DNA of 64,000 nucleotides from positions 2,728,001 through 2,792,000 of the forward strand of contig NZ_CP113343.1 of the NCBI RefSeq assembly GCF_026683955.1, in the 5' to 3' direction. The notes under the pieces were generated by a model, which did no database searches, had not been told where the DNA came from, and worked only from the letters and a program-made list of their open reading frames with translations. A program made the translations under genes and the position numbers. Shown piece by piece: positions 26,681 to 34,853 of this stretch (the first letter of the stretch is position 1; each line of letters starts with the position of its first letter). Source of the stretch: Arthrobacter sp. MMS18-M83 (lineage in GTDB: Bacteria; Actinomycetota; Actinomycetes; Actinomycetales; Micrococcaceae).

Positions 26681-26839
26681 GGCTGCCGCTTTCTGCCTAG
26701 TCGCCGAAGGTTCGGCTGGTCAGAATGTCCAACCGAATCCCATTCTCCCGCACAATGCCTGCCTCTAGGCTCGCCAGCGGAAGCCATCCGCCCGCGAACC
26801 ATGGTTGCGAATGATTTACATGCCCGTAACGGGAACCCC

Positions 26840-26895
26840 TTGACGGCATGAATTTAAAACGCGAAACTCTTCTCATATGTGATTGACGTCTCAAG
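26840..26895 (+). promoter_or_regulatory. Promoter/operator box 1 of the oxoprolinase island
   Basis: TTGACG (26840-26845), a 17-base spacer and GAAACT (26863-26868) form a plausible promoter. From GAAACT on, the sequence GAAACTCTTCTCATATG followed by TGATTG and TCTCAA repeats almost exactly at 31827-31858. ACGCGAA-ACTC-TTCTCAT (26859-26876) is an imperfect inverted repeat across the -10 box, the counterpart of a perfect one in box 2. A shared regulator is inferred. Confidence 0.7.
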
Positions 26896-26947
26896 GCGAT
26901 CGGCGCTCCCCGCACCGGTTCTTGGGAAGAAACCAAAGGCGAAGAAA

Positions 26948-27580
26948 ATGGCAACAACACTCGAACTCACCGTCCGCACCGCATCCTGGACCCGGCCGCC
27001 CCGCGAACTGGTCCGCGCGTTCGAAGCGTTCCCCGTGGCAAACATCGGTGACGCGATGGAGCGGCTGGGAATCGTCGACGGCGGAATCAGCCCCGTCTGG
27101 GAAGGGGCCCGTTGCGTCGGCTCGGCCCTCCCCGTCCTCGGTGCCGCGGGAGACAACGCCGCCGTCATCGAAGCGCTGAACTACATCCAACCCGGCGACG
27201 TGGTGGTGATCAACGGCTTCGGCCACGAACACCGTGCCCTCGTGGGCGAGCAGTTGTCCCAGCGTTTCGAAGCCGCCGGTGCCACCGGCGCGGTCATTGA
27301 CGGCTACATCCGGGACCGAGCCACCATCACCGAAATCAAGTTCCCCGTCTTCGCCCGCGGCGTCACCCCTGCCGGTCCGTTCAAGAACGGACCCGGAGTC
27401 ATCGGGGAACCTGTGGCAATCGGCGGAATCGTCTGCTCGGCAGGCGACATTGTCGCCGCCGATGACGACGGAGTCGTCATCATCCCCCAGGCCCGTGCCG
27501 TCGAAATCCTGGAACGAGTCATCGCAGTGGCCGCGCACGAGGCCGAGATGACAGCGGAAATCACCCGCGAATACAGCTAA
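26948..27580 (+). CDS. RraA family aldolase/decarboxylase-like protein
   Basis: A 210-residue RraA-fold protein, longer than RraA itself and closer in size to 4-carboxy-4-hydroxy-2-oxoadipate / 4-hydroxy-4-methyl-2-oxoglutarate aldolases. Seen are VANIGDAMERLGIVDGG, the substrate loop AAGDNAAVIEALNYIQPGDVVV, and AVIDGYIRDRATI with the Arg-Asp pair that binds metal and 2-oxo acid. The C terminus is helical (EILERVIAVAAHEAEM). The ATG at 26948 is preferred; the frame is open to 26879, inside the promoter. As first gene of a unit with an MHS permease and PxpABC, a catabolic lyase acting on a 2-oxo acid is more likely than an RNase E regulator. Confidence 0.85.
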   Translation: MATTLELTVRTASWTRPPRELVRAFEAFPVANIGDAMERLGIVDGGISPVWEGARCVGSALPVLGAAGDNAAVIEALNYIQPGDVVVINGFGHEHRALVGEQLSQRFEAAGATGAVIDGYIRDRATITEIKFPVFARGVTPAGPFKNGPGVIGEPVAIGGIVCSAGDIVAADDDGVVIIPQARAVEILERVIAVAAHEAEMTAEITREYS

Positions 27581-27628
27581 CAACGCTTTCTCCCACCCCA
27601 GCCCCCTCATAGACTGAAAGCACCCACC

Positions 27629-28978
27629 ATGACAAAGCAATCGACGGACTCAGTGGAACTGAACACCGCTCAAATCAAAGTCGTCACCGCGGATGGCAGG
27701 ATGGTGCGCAAGGCAACCTTTGCCGGCACCATGGGTTCCTTCGTGGAATGGTACGACTACGGCATCTACGGCCTACTGACCACGTATCTGGCCATCAACA
27801 TCATGGGTTCCAAGGACACAGGCTCCTTGCTCCTGACCAACGTCGGCTTCCTGGTGAGCTTCCTCGCCCGCCCGTTCGGCAGCGTCATCTGCGGATTCCT
27901 GGGTGACAAGCTGGGCCGGAAGAACCTGCTCGCAGTCCTCCTGCTCCTCATCTCCGGGGCGACGGCCTGCATCGGCCTTATCCCGTCGTACTCGGTCATC
28001 TTCTGGGCCGCTCCCGCCTTGCTGATCCTATTCCGCATCCTTCAGGGGTTCTCTGCCGGCGGCGAAGTGGCAGGCGCCATGGCATTCGTGGGCGAGTACG
28101 CGCACAACAAGCACCGCAACTACTCCATGAGCTTCATCGCGGTAGGTTCCTTCTGCGCCCTGCTCTTCGGCAGCGCTCTCTCCGCCACCCTCATCACCAC
28201 CCTCGGGGACTCCACCATGGAGGCCTGGGCCTGGCGCATCCCGTTCCTGTTCGCCCTGCCTTTGGGCTACGTCGGTTTCTACATCCGCTCCAAGATGGAA
28301 GACACCCCGCACTTCGCGGCACTGCGTGAGCGCAACGAGGTAGAACGCAACCCGCTGCGCACCGTCTTCACCTCCAAGCGCCATCTGAAGGCCATCGCCC
28401 TGACCATCTTCCTCCCGGCACTGAACGGCCCCGGCTACTACCTGCTGTTCGCCTACATGCCCACGTACCTGAAGACCCAGCTGGGCTCAGGCCACAACTT
28501 CACCATGCTCCAGGCGCTCCTGGTCACTGCTGTCAGCCTGGTGGCCATCATCATCTCCATCCCGCTCATGGCCCGCTTGTCCGACCGCATCGGCCGCAAG
28601 CCCGTGTTGGCTCTCTCCGCCGTGCTCATGGCTGTGGTTTCCTACCCGATGTTTGCCATGATCACCACCGGCAATATGCCGCTGGCCTGCGTTGCCACCG
28701 TCGTGATGGCCATCGCGTTCTCCGGCCACGCCGCCGTCGTCCACACGGTGCTGACCGAAATGTTCCCCACTACGGTCCGCTACAGCGCCTACAGCATCGG
28801 CTTCAGCATCAGCACCATCATCTTCGGCGGCAGCGCACCGCTGGTCATGACTGAACTCATCAAGGCCACCGGCAACAGCATGGTTCCCGCCTACGCCTCA
28901 ATCGGCACTGCCATCATCACGCTCGCCTCGGTCTACTTCCTGAAGGAAACCAAGGGCCAGCCCCTCCAGACGCACTAG
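27629..28978 (+). CDS. MHS family MFS permease (organic/amino acid symporter)
   Basis: A 449-residue, 12-helix transporter of the metabolite:H+ symporter family (ProP, KgtP, ShiA relatives). Visible are ATFAGTMGSFVEWYDYGIYG in helix 1, FLARPFGSVICGFLGDKLGRKN, RILQGFSAGGEVAGAMAFVGEYA and ARLSDRIGRKPVLAL. These permeases import small carboxylates or amino-acid-like zwitterions. The gene follows RraA by 48 bases and precedes the oxoprolinase subunits, so uptake of 5-oxoproline or a related lactam acid is the contextual guess. A 46-base inverted repeat lies between it and pxpA. Confidence 0.9.
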   Translation: MTKQSTDSVELNTAQIKVVTADGRMVRKATFAGTMGSFVEWYDYGIYGLLTTYLAINIMGSKDTGSLLLTNVGFLVSFLARPFGSVICGFLGDKLGRKNLLAVLLLLISGATACIGLIPSYSVIFWAAPALLILFRILQGFSAGGEVAGAMAFVGEYAHNKHRNYSMSFIAVGSFCALLFGSALSATLITTLGDSTMEAWAWRIPFLFALPLGYVGFYIRSKMEDTPHFAALRERNEVERNPLRTVFTSKRHLKAIALTIFLPALNGPGYYLLFAYMPTYLKTQLGSGHNFTMLQALLVTAVSLVAIIISIPLMARLSDRIGRKPVLALSAVLMAVVSYPMFAMITTGNMPLACVATVVMAIAFSGHAAVVHTVLTEMFPTTVRYSAYSIGFSISTIIFGGSAPLVMTELIKATGNSMVPAYASIGTAIITLASVYFLKETKGQPLQTH

Positions 28979-28997
28979 TAGCGGACCACCAGAACCC

Positions 28998-29043
28998 CGA
29001 CGGCGGCGGTCGCCCGCCACCGAAACGGCAGCCGCCGCCGTCG
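28998..29043 (+). terminator. Intercistronic hairpin between permease and pxpA
   Basis: CGACGGCGGCGG and CCGCCGCCGTCG are perfect 12-base arms separated by 22 bases. There is no T-tract. It may partly end transcription or protect the permease message, giving the enzymes a different level. Confidence 0.45.
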
Positions 29044-29076
29044 AACCCTTAGTAACGAACAGAAGTGGGAGTCACC

Positions 29077-29880
29077 TTGAGCATCAATTCAGTCGCCGTC
29101 GTCGCAGACCTCGGCGAAAGCTACGGCAACTACACGATCGGCGACGACGACGCATTGCTGGGTCTCGTCACAGCCTCCAACATCGCCTGCGGTTTCCACG
29201 CCGGCGATCCGCGGGTCATGGATGCCACCGTCAAGGCCTGCGTGGAGCGCGGCATCGAACTCGGCGCACACCCTGGCTATCCGGACCTGGTGGGCTTCGG
29301 CCGCCGCCTCATCGAAGCCAGCGAAGAAGAAATCCGTACCGATGTCCTCTACCAGATCGGCGCCCTGGACGCGTTTGCCCGCATCCACGGAGGCAAGATC
29401 AGCCACGTGGCTCCGCACGGACGCATGGGCAGCATCGCCCAGACCGACGCCAAGCATGCCCGCGCCATTACGGATGCCATCAAGGCCTACGATCCCTCCT
29501 ATATCGTGATCTGCCAGAAGGGCCTCCTCGCCGATGAATCCCGCAAGCGCGGGCTCGAGGTGGGCTACGTCTTCCTCGCGGACCGCGGCTACGGCGAAGA
29601 CGGCATGCCCGTCTCCCGCAACAGTGAAGGCGCACTCCTGCACGACCCCGAGGAAATCGGCCGCCGCGTGGTCCAGGTAGTGACCGAAGGAACTGTACGC
29701 GCCGTCACCGGCAAGGTGGTCCCGCTCGGCCACGATGCCGACGTCGTCCTCCTCCACGGTGACCACCCGCAGGTCCTCCAGAACGGCACGGCCCTCCGCG
29801 CGGCCCTGGACAAGGCAGGCATCAAAGCCACCGGCCTTCAGGAAGTTCTCGCGGAAAAGGCCCGGCTGGCCACGGTCTGA
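29077..29880 (+). CDS. pxpA: 5-oxoprolinase subunit A (LamB/YcsF family)
   Basis: A 267-residue LamB/YcsF protein. The N terminus ADLGESYGNYTIGDD and ASNIACGFHAGDPRVMDATVKACVERGIELGAHPGYPDLVGFGRR match the family's metal and substrate pocket with its histidines. PxpA works with PxpB and PxpC to open 5-oxoproline to L-glutamate using ATP. The TTG at 29077 is preferred over the GTG at 29065 because GGGAG lies 7 bases before it. pxpB follows 47 bases later and pxpC closes the unit. Intact and of normal length. Confidence 0.9.
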   Translation: MSINSVAVVADLGESYGNYTIGDDDALLGLVTASNIACGFHAGDPRVMDATVKACVERGIELGAHPGYPDLVGFGRRLIEASEEEIRTDVLYQIGALDAFARIHGGKISHVAPHGRMGSIAQTDAKHARAITDAIKAYDPSYIVICQKGLLADESRKRGLEVGYVFLADRGYGEDGMPVSRNSEGALLHDPEEIGRRVVQVVTEGTVRAVTGKVVPLGHDADVVLLHGDHPQVLQNGTALRAALDKAGIKATGLQEVLAEKARLATV

Positions 29881-29927
29881 AGCTGAGCAACAACCGGATC
29901 CATCACCCGTACCACCGAGCAGGACTC

Positions 29928-30754
29928 ATGACCACGCACACAGCACCCGCGAAGCGGCTGCACCACCCGCCCGAACTGGAAGCCGAGCCGTTCGGCGATT
30001 CAGCCCTCATGCTTCGGGTCAAGAACGACGACGCCGACTTCCGCCGGGCGGCGGGCAGCCGGCTCCGCGACGTGCTGCTGGAGGTGCGCCCGTACGGGGT
30101 GCTGGACATCGTGGCCGGCGTCGAGTCCTTGTTGGTCGAGTTCGACTGCTTGGCGGTGACCCACGAACAATTGGCCCAGACCATTCGCTTGGCGGTTGCC
30201 GGCAACGGCCTGGAACCGGGCGCCCCTAGCGCCTCGCAATCACTTTTTGTCATCCCGATGGTCGTGAGCGAGGAATTTTCCCGGACCTTCCCAGTGTTGC
30301 CGAGGAGTTGGGACTGAGTCCGGAAGCGGTGCTGCGGCAGTTCGAGTCCTCGGTGCTGACCATCAACCTGTTGGCTGCGGCCATGGCCCCCATGATGGGC
30401 GGCGTGCAATTCCCCGGCCAGGTCAGCCGCTGTGTCGAGCCGCGGACCAACGTGGACCCCGGATCCGTGATGGTTGCCGGCACCAACGCCATCATCCAGC
30501 CGTTCCCCGGGCCGAGCGGCTGGAAGGTGATTGGCCGGACTCCGCTCACCATCTGCGACATCCGCGAAGATCCCGCCACGTCCTACAAACCAGGGGATCT
30601 GGTGCGCTTCGAGCTTGTTCCGGAGGGCGAATGGGTGCGGCTCGAAGGCCGCTTCCTGCGGGCCTCGGGCGGCAGCGCCAGCTCAGGTGGCGCTAGCTCG
30701 AGCGCCGGCACCAGCTCGGACAGCGCGGATGGAGGCCACAATGACCTTCCCTGA
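29928..30754 (+). pseudogene. pxpB: 5-oxoprolinase subunit B (KipI/allophanate hydrolase subunit 1), one frameshift
   Basis: The first part (29928 to ~30280) reads LEAEPFGDSALMLRV, VRPYGVLDIVAGVESLLVEFD, SLFVIPMVV. After that the KipI sequence continues in the -1 frame: PDLPSVAEELGLSPEAVLRQF, then MAPMMGGVQFPGQ and VMVAGTNAIIQPFPGPSGWKVIGRTPL, the typical family end, up to 30754. The frames join at AATTTTCCCGGA (30274-30285), where one added base restores a single protein. A Ser/Gly/Ala-rich tail follows (residues ~255-275). The stop overlaps the pxpC start by 14 bases. Sequencing error at the TTTTCCC run or a real mutation are both possible; all neighbours are intact. Confidence 0.82.
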
Positions 30755-31781
30755 ACGCGCAATCGGCATCAAAGTGAGCGAGGCTGGCTGGCTGTCCACC
30801 TTCCAGGACTTGGGCCGCGAGAATTCCGAGTTCATGGGCGTCCCCTGCGGAGGCGCAGCGGACCAGCACTCTGCTGCGGTCGCCAACGTCTTGGTTGGAA
30901 ACAGCCGTAAGGCCACCTGCTTGGAAATCATGGGCGGACGTTTTGCGTTCACGGCCACGCATGACGTGATGTGCGCCGTGACCGGGATCCCGGCTGAGGT
31001 CACCGTGAACGGGGATCCCGTCGCCATGTGGGAGCCTCTTTGTCTTCCGGCGGGTGCCCGGGTTGTGATTGCCAAGGCCCGCGGTGGCATGCGGAACTAC
31101 TTGGCCTTCAGCGGCGGACTGGAAACTGCCCGCTTCATGGGCAGCGCCGCGCCCGAATCGCGCATGGGCTTTCCCCAACAGCTCACCCCGGGCCGGACGC
31201 TTACCCTTCACAGCCGGTACCGCGGATTCACACACCCGTTCTTGACCCAGCCCCTGTTCCGCCTGCCTGTCCCCGTGCCGGAGTTCAGCCCGGACGTGTG
31301 GACCATCGACGTCGTTGACGGTCCCGAAACGGACCGGACCCCCGGCATCCGGAAGCTGCTCAGCTCCAGCCACTACACAGTGGGCGCCAAATCCAACCAC
31401 GTGGGCCTGCGTTTGGACGGGCCGGTGGTGCATCCCGAGGGGCTCGGGGAAATCGTGTCCCATGGGGTGCCGATCGGCGCGTTCGAAATCCCGCATGGCG
31501 ATGAGCTCATCATCCTGGGCCGTTCGCGAACCCTCACGGCTGGCTATCCGATCGTGGCTGTAGCCGCCAAAGCCTCCTTGTCCATGCTGGGCCAAGCCAG
31601 CCCTGGCCGGAAGATGACCTTCCGCTGGATCAGCAACACTGCTGCGGTGGAGCAATACCGTGAACAGCAGCGCCTCGTGGCGCATCTGGAAGATCGCGTG
31701 CACGCCCTTTTTGCCGCCGTCGGGCTCCCAGTCTCAGCGGGCTCCACGATGGCCTCCTCGCCGACTCCCGCCGCGGCGTGA
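30741..31781 (+). CDS. pxpC: 5-oxoprolinase subunit C (KipA / biotin-dependent carboxyltransferase-like)
   Basis: A 346-residue protein of the allophanate hydrolase subunit 2 family. Seen are LSTFQDLGRENSEFMGVPCGGAADQHSAAVANVLVGN near the N terminus, GGMRNYLAFSGGLETARFMGS, and SNHVGLRLDGPVV and GEIVSHGVPIGAFEIPHGDELIILGR in the C-terminal half, all conserved. With PxpB it forms the catalytic half of ATP-dependent 5-oxoprolinase. The frame is open upstream to 30531, but the ATG at 30741 has a perfect GGAGG 6 bases before it and starts the homology. It is the last gene of the unit, 22 bases before the second promoter/operator box. Confidence 0.92.
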   Translation: MTFPERAIGIKVSEAGWLSTFQDLGRENSEFMGVPCGGAADQHSAAVANVLVGNSRKATCLEIMGGRFAFTATHDVMCAVTGIPAEVTVNGDPVAMWEPLCLPAGARVVIAKARGGMRNYLAFSGGLETARFMGSAAPESRMGFPQQLTPGRTLTLHSRYRGFTHPFLTQPLFRLPVPVPEFSPDVWTIDVVDGPETDRTPGIRKLLSSSHYTVGAKSNHVGLRLDGPVVHPEGLGEIVSHGVPIGAFEIPHGDELIILGRSRTLTAGYPIVAVAAKASLSMLGQASPGRKMTFRWISNTAAVEQYREQQRLVAHLEDRVHALFAAVGLPVSAGSTMASSPTPAAA

Positions 31782-31803
31782 CGCTCCGGCCCCAAGAAAA
31801 CAC

Positions 31804-31858
31804 TTGACCATCAACTTCTAAAATGAGAAACTCTTCTCATATGTGATTGGCATCTCAA
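31804..31858 (+). promoter_or_regulatory. Promoter/operator box 2 of the oxoprolinase island
   Basis: TTGACC (31804-31809), a 17-base spacer and GAAACT (31827-31832) repeat the geometry of box 1. ATGAGAA-ACTC-TTCTCAT (31824-31841) is a perfect 7-4-7 inverted repeat lying over the -10 box, and ATGTGATTGGCATCTCAA continues the similarity downstream. It drives the SDR-aminotransferase unit. Confidence 0.72.
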
Positions 31859-31892
31859 ATGATTCACGCAAAGAACGCAAGGAACTGAAACC

Positions 31893-32690
31893 ATGGGACT
31901 TCTGGACGGCAAGCTCGCGATCATCACCGGGGCCGGTACCGGCATGGGACGCTCGACGGCGGCCCTGCTGGCCGCAGAGGGCGCCGCAGTGGTGCTGGTG
32001 GGGCGTCGTGAGGACGTCCTGCAGGAACTCGCCACGGAGATCGTCGCCGACGGCGGCCGTGCGTTCGCCCGCGCTGCGGACATCACCTCGAAAGAAGACG
32101 TTGAGGCGTTGCTCGAGTGGATCCACGGGAATCTCGGTCCGGTGGACATCCTTGTCAACAACGCAGGCAGCGCCAGCAAGGTCCTCAACGTCCGCTGGAT
32201 CAGCCAAGAGGAGTGGAACGAGGTCCTTGATGTCAACCTCAACGCCGTCTACCTGCTCAGCCAGGCGGTCCTTCCGGACATGCTGGCCCGCAAGACCGGA
32301 ACCATCATCACGGTCTCCTCGCTCGCAGCCGTGAACCCCAACCTGCTCGGGGGCGCCGCGTATGGTGCGGCAAAGGCCGCGGTCCGGAACTTCATGACCT
32401 ACCTCCACAACACCTTCCGCAACGACGGACTGCGGGCAGTGACCATCCTGCCCGGTGAAACGGCGACTCCTATCCTAGACAACCGCGCCCGGCCGCCCCG
32501 CGCAGAGGAGCGCGATGCCATGGTGCAGCCCGAGGACGTGGCCCGCGCCATCCACCTCGTCGCCACGCTGCCCCAGCGCACCGTGGTCCAGGAACTGGTC
32601 ATCGCCCCGACCATCCAGCGGGACACGTCCGGTGACATCGAGATCAGCCGCTGGGCCGGAGCCCCAGCCGACGAAGCGCCTCAGCGATGA
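31893..32690 (+). CDS. Short-chain dehydrogenase/reductase
   Basis: A 265-residue classical SDR. The cofactor motif is ITGAGTGMGRS (TGxxxGxG), then ILVNNAGSA, the catalytic serine in ITVSSLAAV, and Tyr-Lys in AAYGAAKAAVRNF. The proline-glycine segment after the active site appears as VTILPGETATPIL. It oxidises or reduces a hydroxyl/oxo group with NAD(P). GGAA lies 8 bases before the ATG. It is the first gene after box 2, and its TGA overlaps an upstream ATG of the aminotransferase frame, so they are probably translated together. Co-regulation with the RraA-PxpABC unit suggests a role in the same pathway. Confidence 0.9.
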   Translation: MGLLDGKLAIITGAGTGMGRSTAALLAAEGAAVVLVGRREDVLQELATEIVADGGRAFARAADITSKEDVEALLEWIHGNLGPVDILVNNAGSASKVLNVRWISQEEWNEVLDVNLNAVYLLSQAVLPDMLARKTGTIITVSSLAAVNPNLLGGAAYGAAKAAVRNFMTYLHNTFRNDGLRAVTILPGETATPILDNRARPPRAEERDAMVQPEDVARAIHLVATLPQRTVVQELVIAPTIQRDTSGDIEISRWAGAPADEAPQR

Positions 32691-32761
32691 AACCCCGCAG
32701 ACGGTACGCGCCCTCACCTGGAACTGCCGCCACTACAACCACCACCCAGATCAGGACCCTC

Positions 32762-33931
32762 ATGACACTCGAGCCAGCCACCGCCGTCGCCGATTTCCAG
32801 CCGTCCGAAGCTGTGCAGCGTATCCAGCGCACATCGCTGCGCGTGCAGCAGCCCCAATCCAAAGGTGACCTCGTCTCCTTGGCCATGGGCGAGCCGGACT
32901 TCGATACCCCGGCCCAGGTTCGAGCAGCAGCCGCCCGCGCCCTCGAGGACGGCTTCACCCACTACTCGCCGTTGCTTGGCGAGCTGGTGCTTCGCGAGGA
33001 GCTGGCTGCCCGTATCGGCCAGCTCCTCGGCGGAGCGGCCAGCCCCGGCGACGTGCTCATCACCCAGGGCGGCACGGCCGGCCTGTCCGCGGCGATCCTT
33101 GGCGTCGTCAACCCCGGCGACAAAGTGGTTATCCCGGACCCCACCTACTCCCTGTACGCGGACCTCGTCAGCATGGCCGGAGGAATCACCGTACCCGTGC
33201 CGCTGGCCGACGACCTGCACTGGGACCTCGAGGCGCTGGCCACCGCGCTTGAGGGTGCCAAAATGTTCGTCTTCTGCAACCCGTCCAACCCGACCGGCAT
33301 CGTGCACTCCCGCCGCGAGCTCGAAGCCCTCGCCGACATGGTGGCCGGCACTGACACTTTGATCCTCTCCGACGAGGCCTACAGCGATCTCGTCTACACA
33401 CCCGAACCCTTCACCTCGGCGCTGGAAATCGAAGCCCTGGCCGGCCGGACCATCTACTGCCAGACCTTCTCCAAGAGCTACGCCATGACAGGCTGGCGTG
33501 TGGGCTACCTCTGGGGCCCGTCCGATGTCATCGCCTCAGCTGCCCGGGTCCACAACACCTTCAACGGCTCCATGAACCAGGCCGTGCAATACGCGGCACT
33601 CACCGCCCTGAAGACGTGCGGCCCGGACATCGAACGCATGCACGCTTCCTATGCCTTGCGCCGGGAACTCATGGCGAGCGGCCTCCAGCAGATTCCCGGC
33701 CTCACGGTCAGCTCGCCGGAAGGAGCGTTCTACCTTTTCCCGAAGTACGACGTCGAGCTCCCGGCCGCCGCGATGGTGGCTCACCTTCGCAACCACGGCG
33801 TGGCCGTCCGTCCCGGCAGCGAGTTCGGCCGAAACGGCGAGTTCCACCTGCGCCTGTCCTATGCTGCCAGCTCAGGGGCGATCGCCACCGGTGTGGAGCG
33901 GCTGGCGGCCGGACTGGCAGAGCTCCGGTGA
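32762..33931 (+). CDS. PLP-dependent aminotransferase, class I/II
   Basis: A 389-residue fold-type I aminotransferase. Seen are VSLAMGEPDFDTP, GGTAGLSAAILGVVNPGDKVVIPDPTY (cofactor phosphate binding), FCNPSNPTG, LSDEAYSDLVY, the Schiff-base lysine in CQTFSKSYAMTGWRVGY and the substrate-carboxylate arginine in FHLRLSYA. It would convert an amino acid to its 2-oxo acid. The frame starts at 32687, overlapping the SDR stop, but the ATG at 32762 has AGGA at the right distance and begins the homology; the longer form cannot be excluded. A TetR gene follows after a 35-base palindrome. The amino acid substrate is not visible in the motifs. Confidence 0.92.
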   Translation: MTLEPATAVADFQPSEAVQRIQRTSLRVQQPQSKGDLVSLAMGEPDFDTPAQVRAAAARALEDGFTHYSPLLGELVLREELAARIGQLLGGAASPGDVLITQGGTAGLSAAILGVVNPGDKVVIPDPTYSLYADLVSMAGGITVPVPLADDLHWDLEALATALEGAKMFVFCNPSNPTGIVHSRRELEALADMVAGTDTLILSDEAYSDLVYTPEPFTSALEIEALAGRTIYCQTFSKSYAMTGWRVGYLWGPSDVIASAARVHNTFNGSMNQAVQYAALTALKTCGPDIERMHASYALRRELMASGLQQIPGLTVSSPEGAFYLFPKYDVELPAAAMVAHLRNHGVAVRPGSEFGRNGEFHLRLSYAASSGAIATGVERLAAGLAELR

Positions 33932-33946
33932 GTGCCGCGGACGTGG

Positions 33947-33981
33947 CCAGCGTAGCGCCTGCCGCTCAGGCGCTACGCTGG
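33947..33981. promoter_or_regulatory. 15-bp-arm palindrome before the TetR gene
   Basis: CCAGCGTAGCGCCTG-CCGCT-CAGGCGCTACGCTGG has perfect arms. It lies 16 bases after the aminotransferase stop and 24 bases before the TetR start, and its right arm includes a TACGCT -10-like box. There is no T-tract, so an autoregulatory operator is a little more likely than a terminator. Confidence 0.6.
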
Positions 33982-34005
33982 AATCTGACACGGAAGGGGG
34001 CGCCC

Positions 34006-34596
34006 ATGCGCAGCGATACCCAACGCAACCGCCGCCAGCTGGTTCGGGCGGCCGGGAAGCTCTTCGCCAAGGCCAAGGGCCCGGTGAGCATGACGGACAT
34101 CGCCCGTGAAGCCGAAATCTCCCCGGCAACGGCTTACCGCCATTTCGCCTCGGTGGAAGACGTGCTGGCCGCGTTCCGCTTTGGTGTTGGCGAGAAGCTG
34201 CGCGATTTCAGCGTTGCCCAGACTACGTCCGGAGTGGAACTGCTGGAGAGCGTCAGCCGGCATTGGGTGGGACTGGTTATCAAGCACGGCGGTTCCATGG
34301 TCCACACCCGCTCCGGCGAAGGGTATCTGGCCCGTCTTCGCTCCGGTGCGTACTACCTGACCATCCAGGCCGAGGCTTTGGAGCGGCCACTCCGGGAGGC
34401 CTGTGAGGAACTCGGCCTCCCGCCCCTGGGGGACGAGGCCATGTTCCTGTGGAACATCCTCTTTGACCCCCGTGAAATTTTCGATCTGCTCAACACTGTC
34501 GGCCTGGACAAGGACCAAGTGTCCACCAAACTCTGCGCTGCGCTTCGGGGAGCCATGGCCGCCTGGGCCGCTGCGGAGCCAACTTCGGCAAAGTGA
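34006..34596 (+). CDS. TetR family regulator of the oxoprolinase island (inferred)
   Basis: A 196-residue protein. The N-terminal domain RNRRQLVRAAGKLFAKAKGPVSMTDIAREAEISPATAYRHFASVEDVLAAFRFGVG is a clear TetR helix-turn-helix. The ATG at 34006 has GAAGGGGG before it; the frame is open further upstream inside the aminotransferase gene but without homology. It is the last gene of the catabolic island. It is one candidate for the factor that binds the two matching boxes at 26840 and 31804; the Lrp protein at 26222 is the other. Confidence 0.88.
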   Translation: MRSDTQRNRRQLVRAAGKLFAKAKGPVSMTDIAREAEISPATAYRHFASVEDVLAAFRFGVGEKLRDFSVAQTTSGVELLESVSRHWVGLVIKHGGSMVHTRSGEGYLARLRSGAYYLTIQAEALERPLREACEELGLPPLGDEAMFLWNILFDPREIFDLLNTVGLDKDQVSTKLCAALRGAMAAWAAAEPTSAK

Positions 34597-34624
34597 CCAT
34601 CGCCTGTTCATCTTCTGGTCAGGA

Positions 34625-34643
34625 ATTGGTCAGATTGACCAAT
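34625..34643. promoter_or_regulatory. 19-bp palindrome in the TetR-gluQ gap
   Basis: ATTGGTCA-GAT-TGACCAAT is perfect. TTGGTC/GACCAA half-sites resemble those used by GntR-family (FadR/LldR) regulators. It lies about 60 bases before a short open frame at 34705. Confidence 0.5.
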
Positions 34644-34704
34644 GACGATTGAGTCCGTTGCGCCAGTTGTAGTGTTCCTGTTGAAATAGTGACAACGAAA
34701 GGGA

Positions 34705-34797
34705 ATGGCTACCGCCGGACCCCGCAGGCTACGGATCCCCCGGTACACCACCCGGCCACCCGAAACACCGTCCCGCAAAGACGCAGCCGCTGATTGA
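34705..34797 (+). CDS. Possible small protein or leader peptide, 30 residues
   Basis: An ATG closely preceded by GAAAGGGA opens a 30-codon frame (MATAGPRRLRIPRYTTRPPE and ten more residues), rich in Arg and Pro. It lies between a 19-base palindrome and a strong hairpin in the 350-base gap before gluQ, the layout of a small independent transcript. No homolog is recognised and the ribosome-binding site is rather close to the ATG, so this is tentative. Confidence 0.35.
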   Translation: MATAGPRRLRIPRYTTRPPETPSRKDAAAD

Positions 34798-34853
34798 CTC
34801 TTGTTCACGCATCGTCTTTCCGCACTCCGCCGGCCCAGCGCCGGCACCACCAT

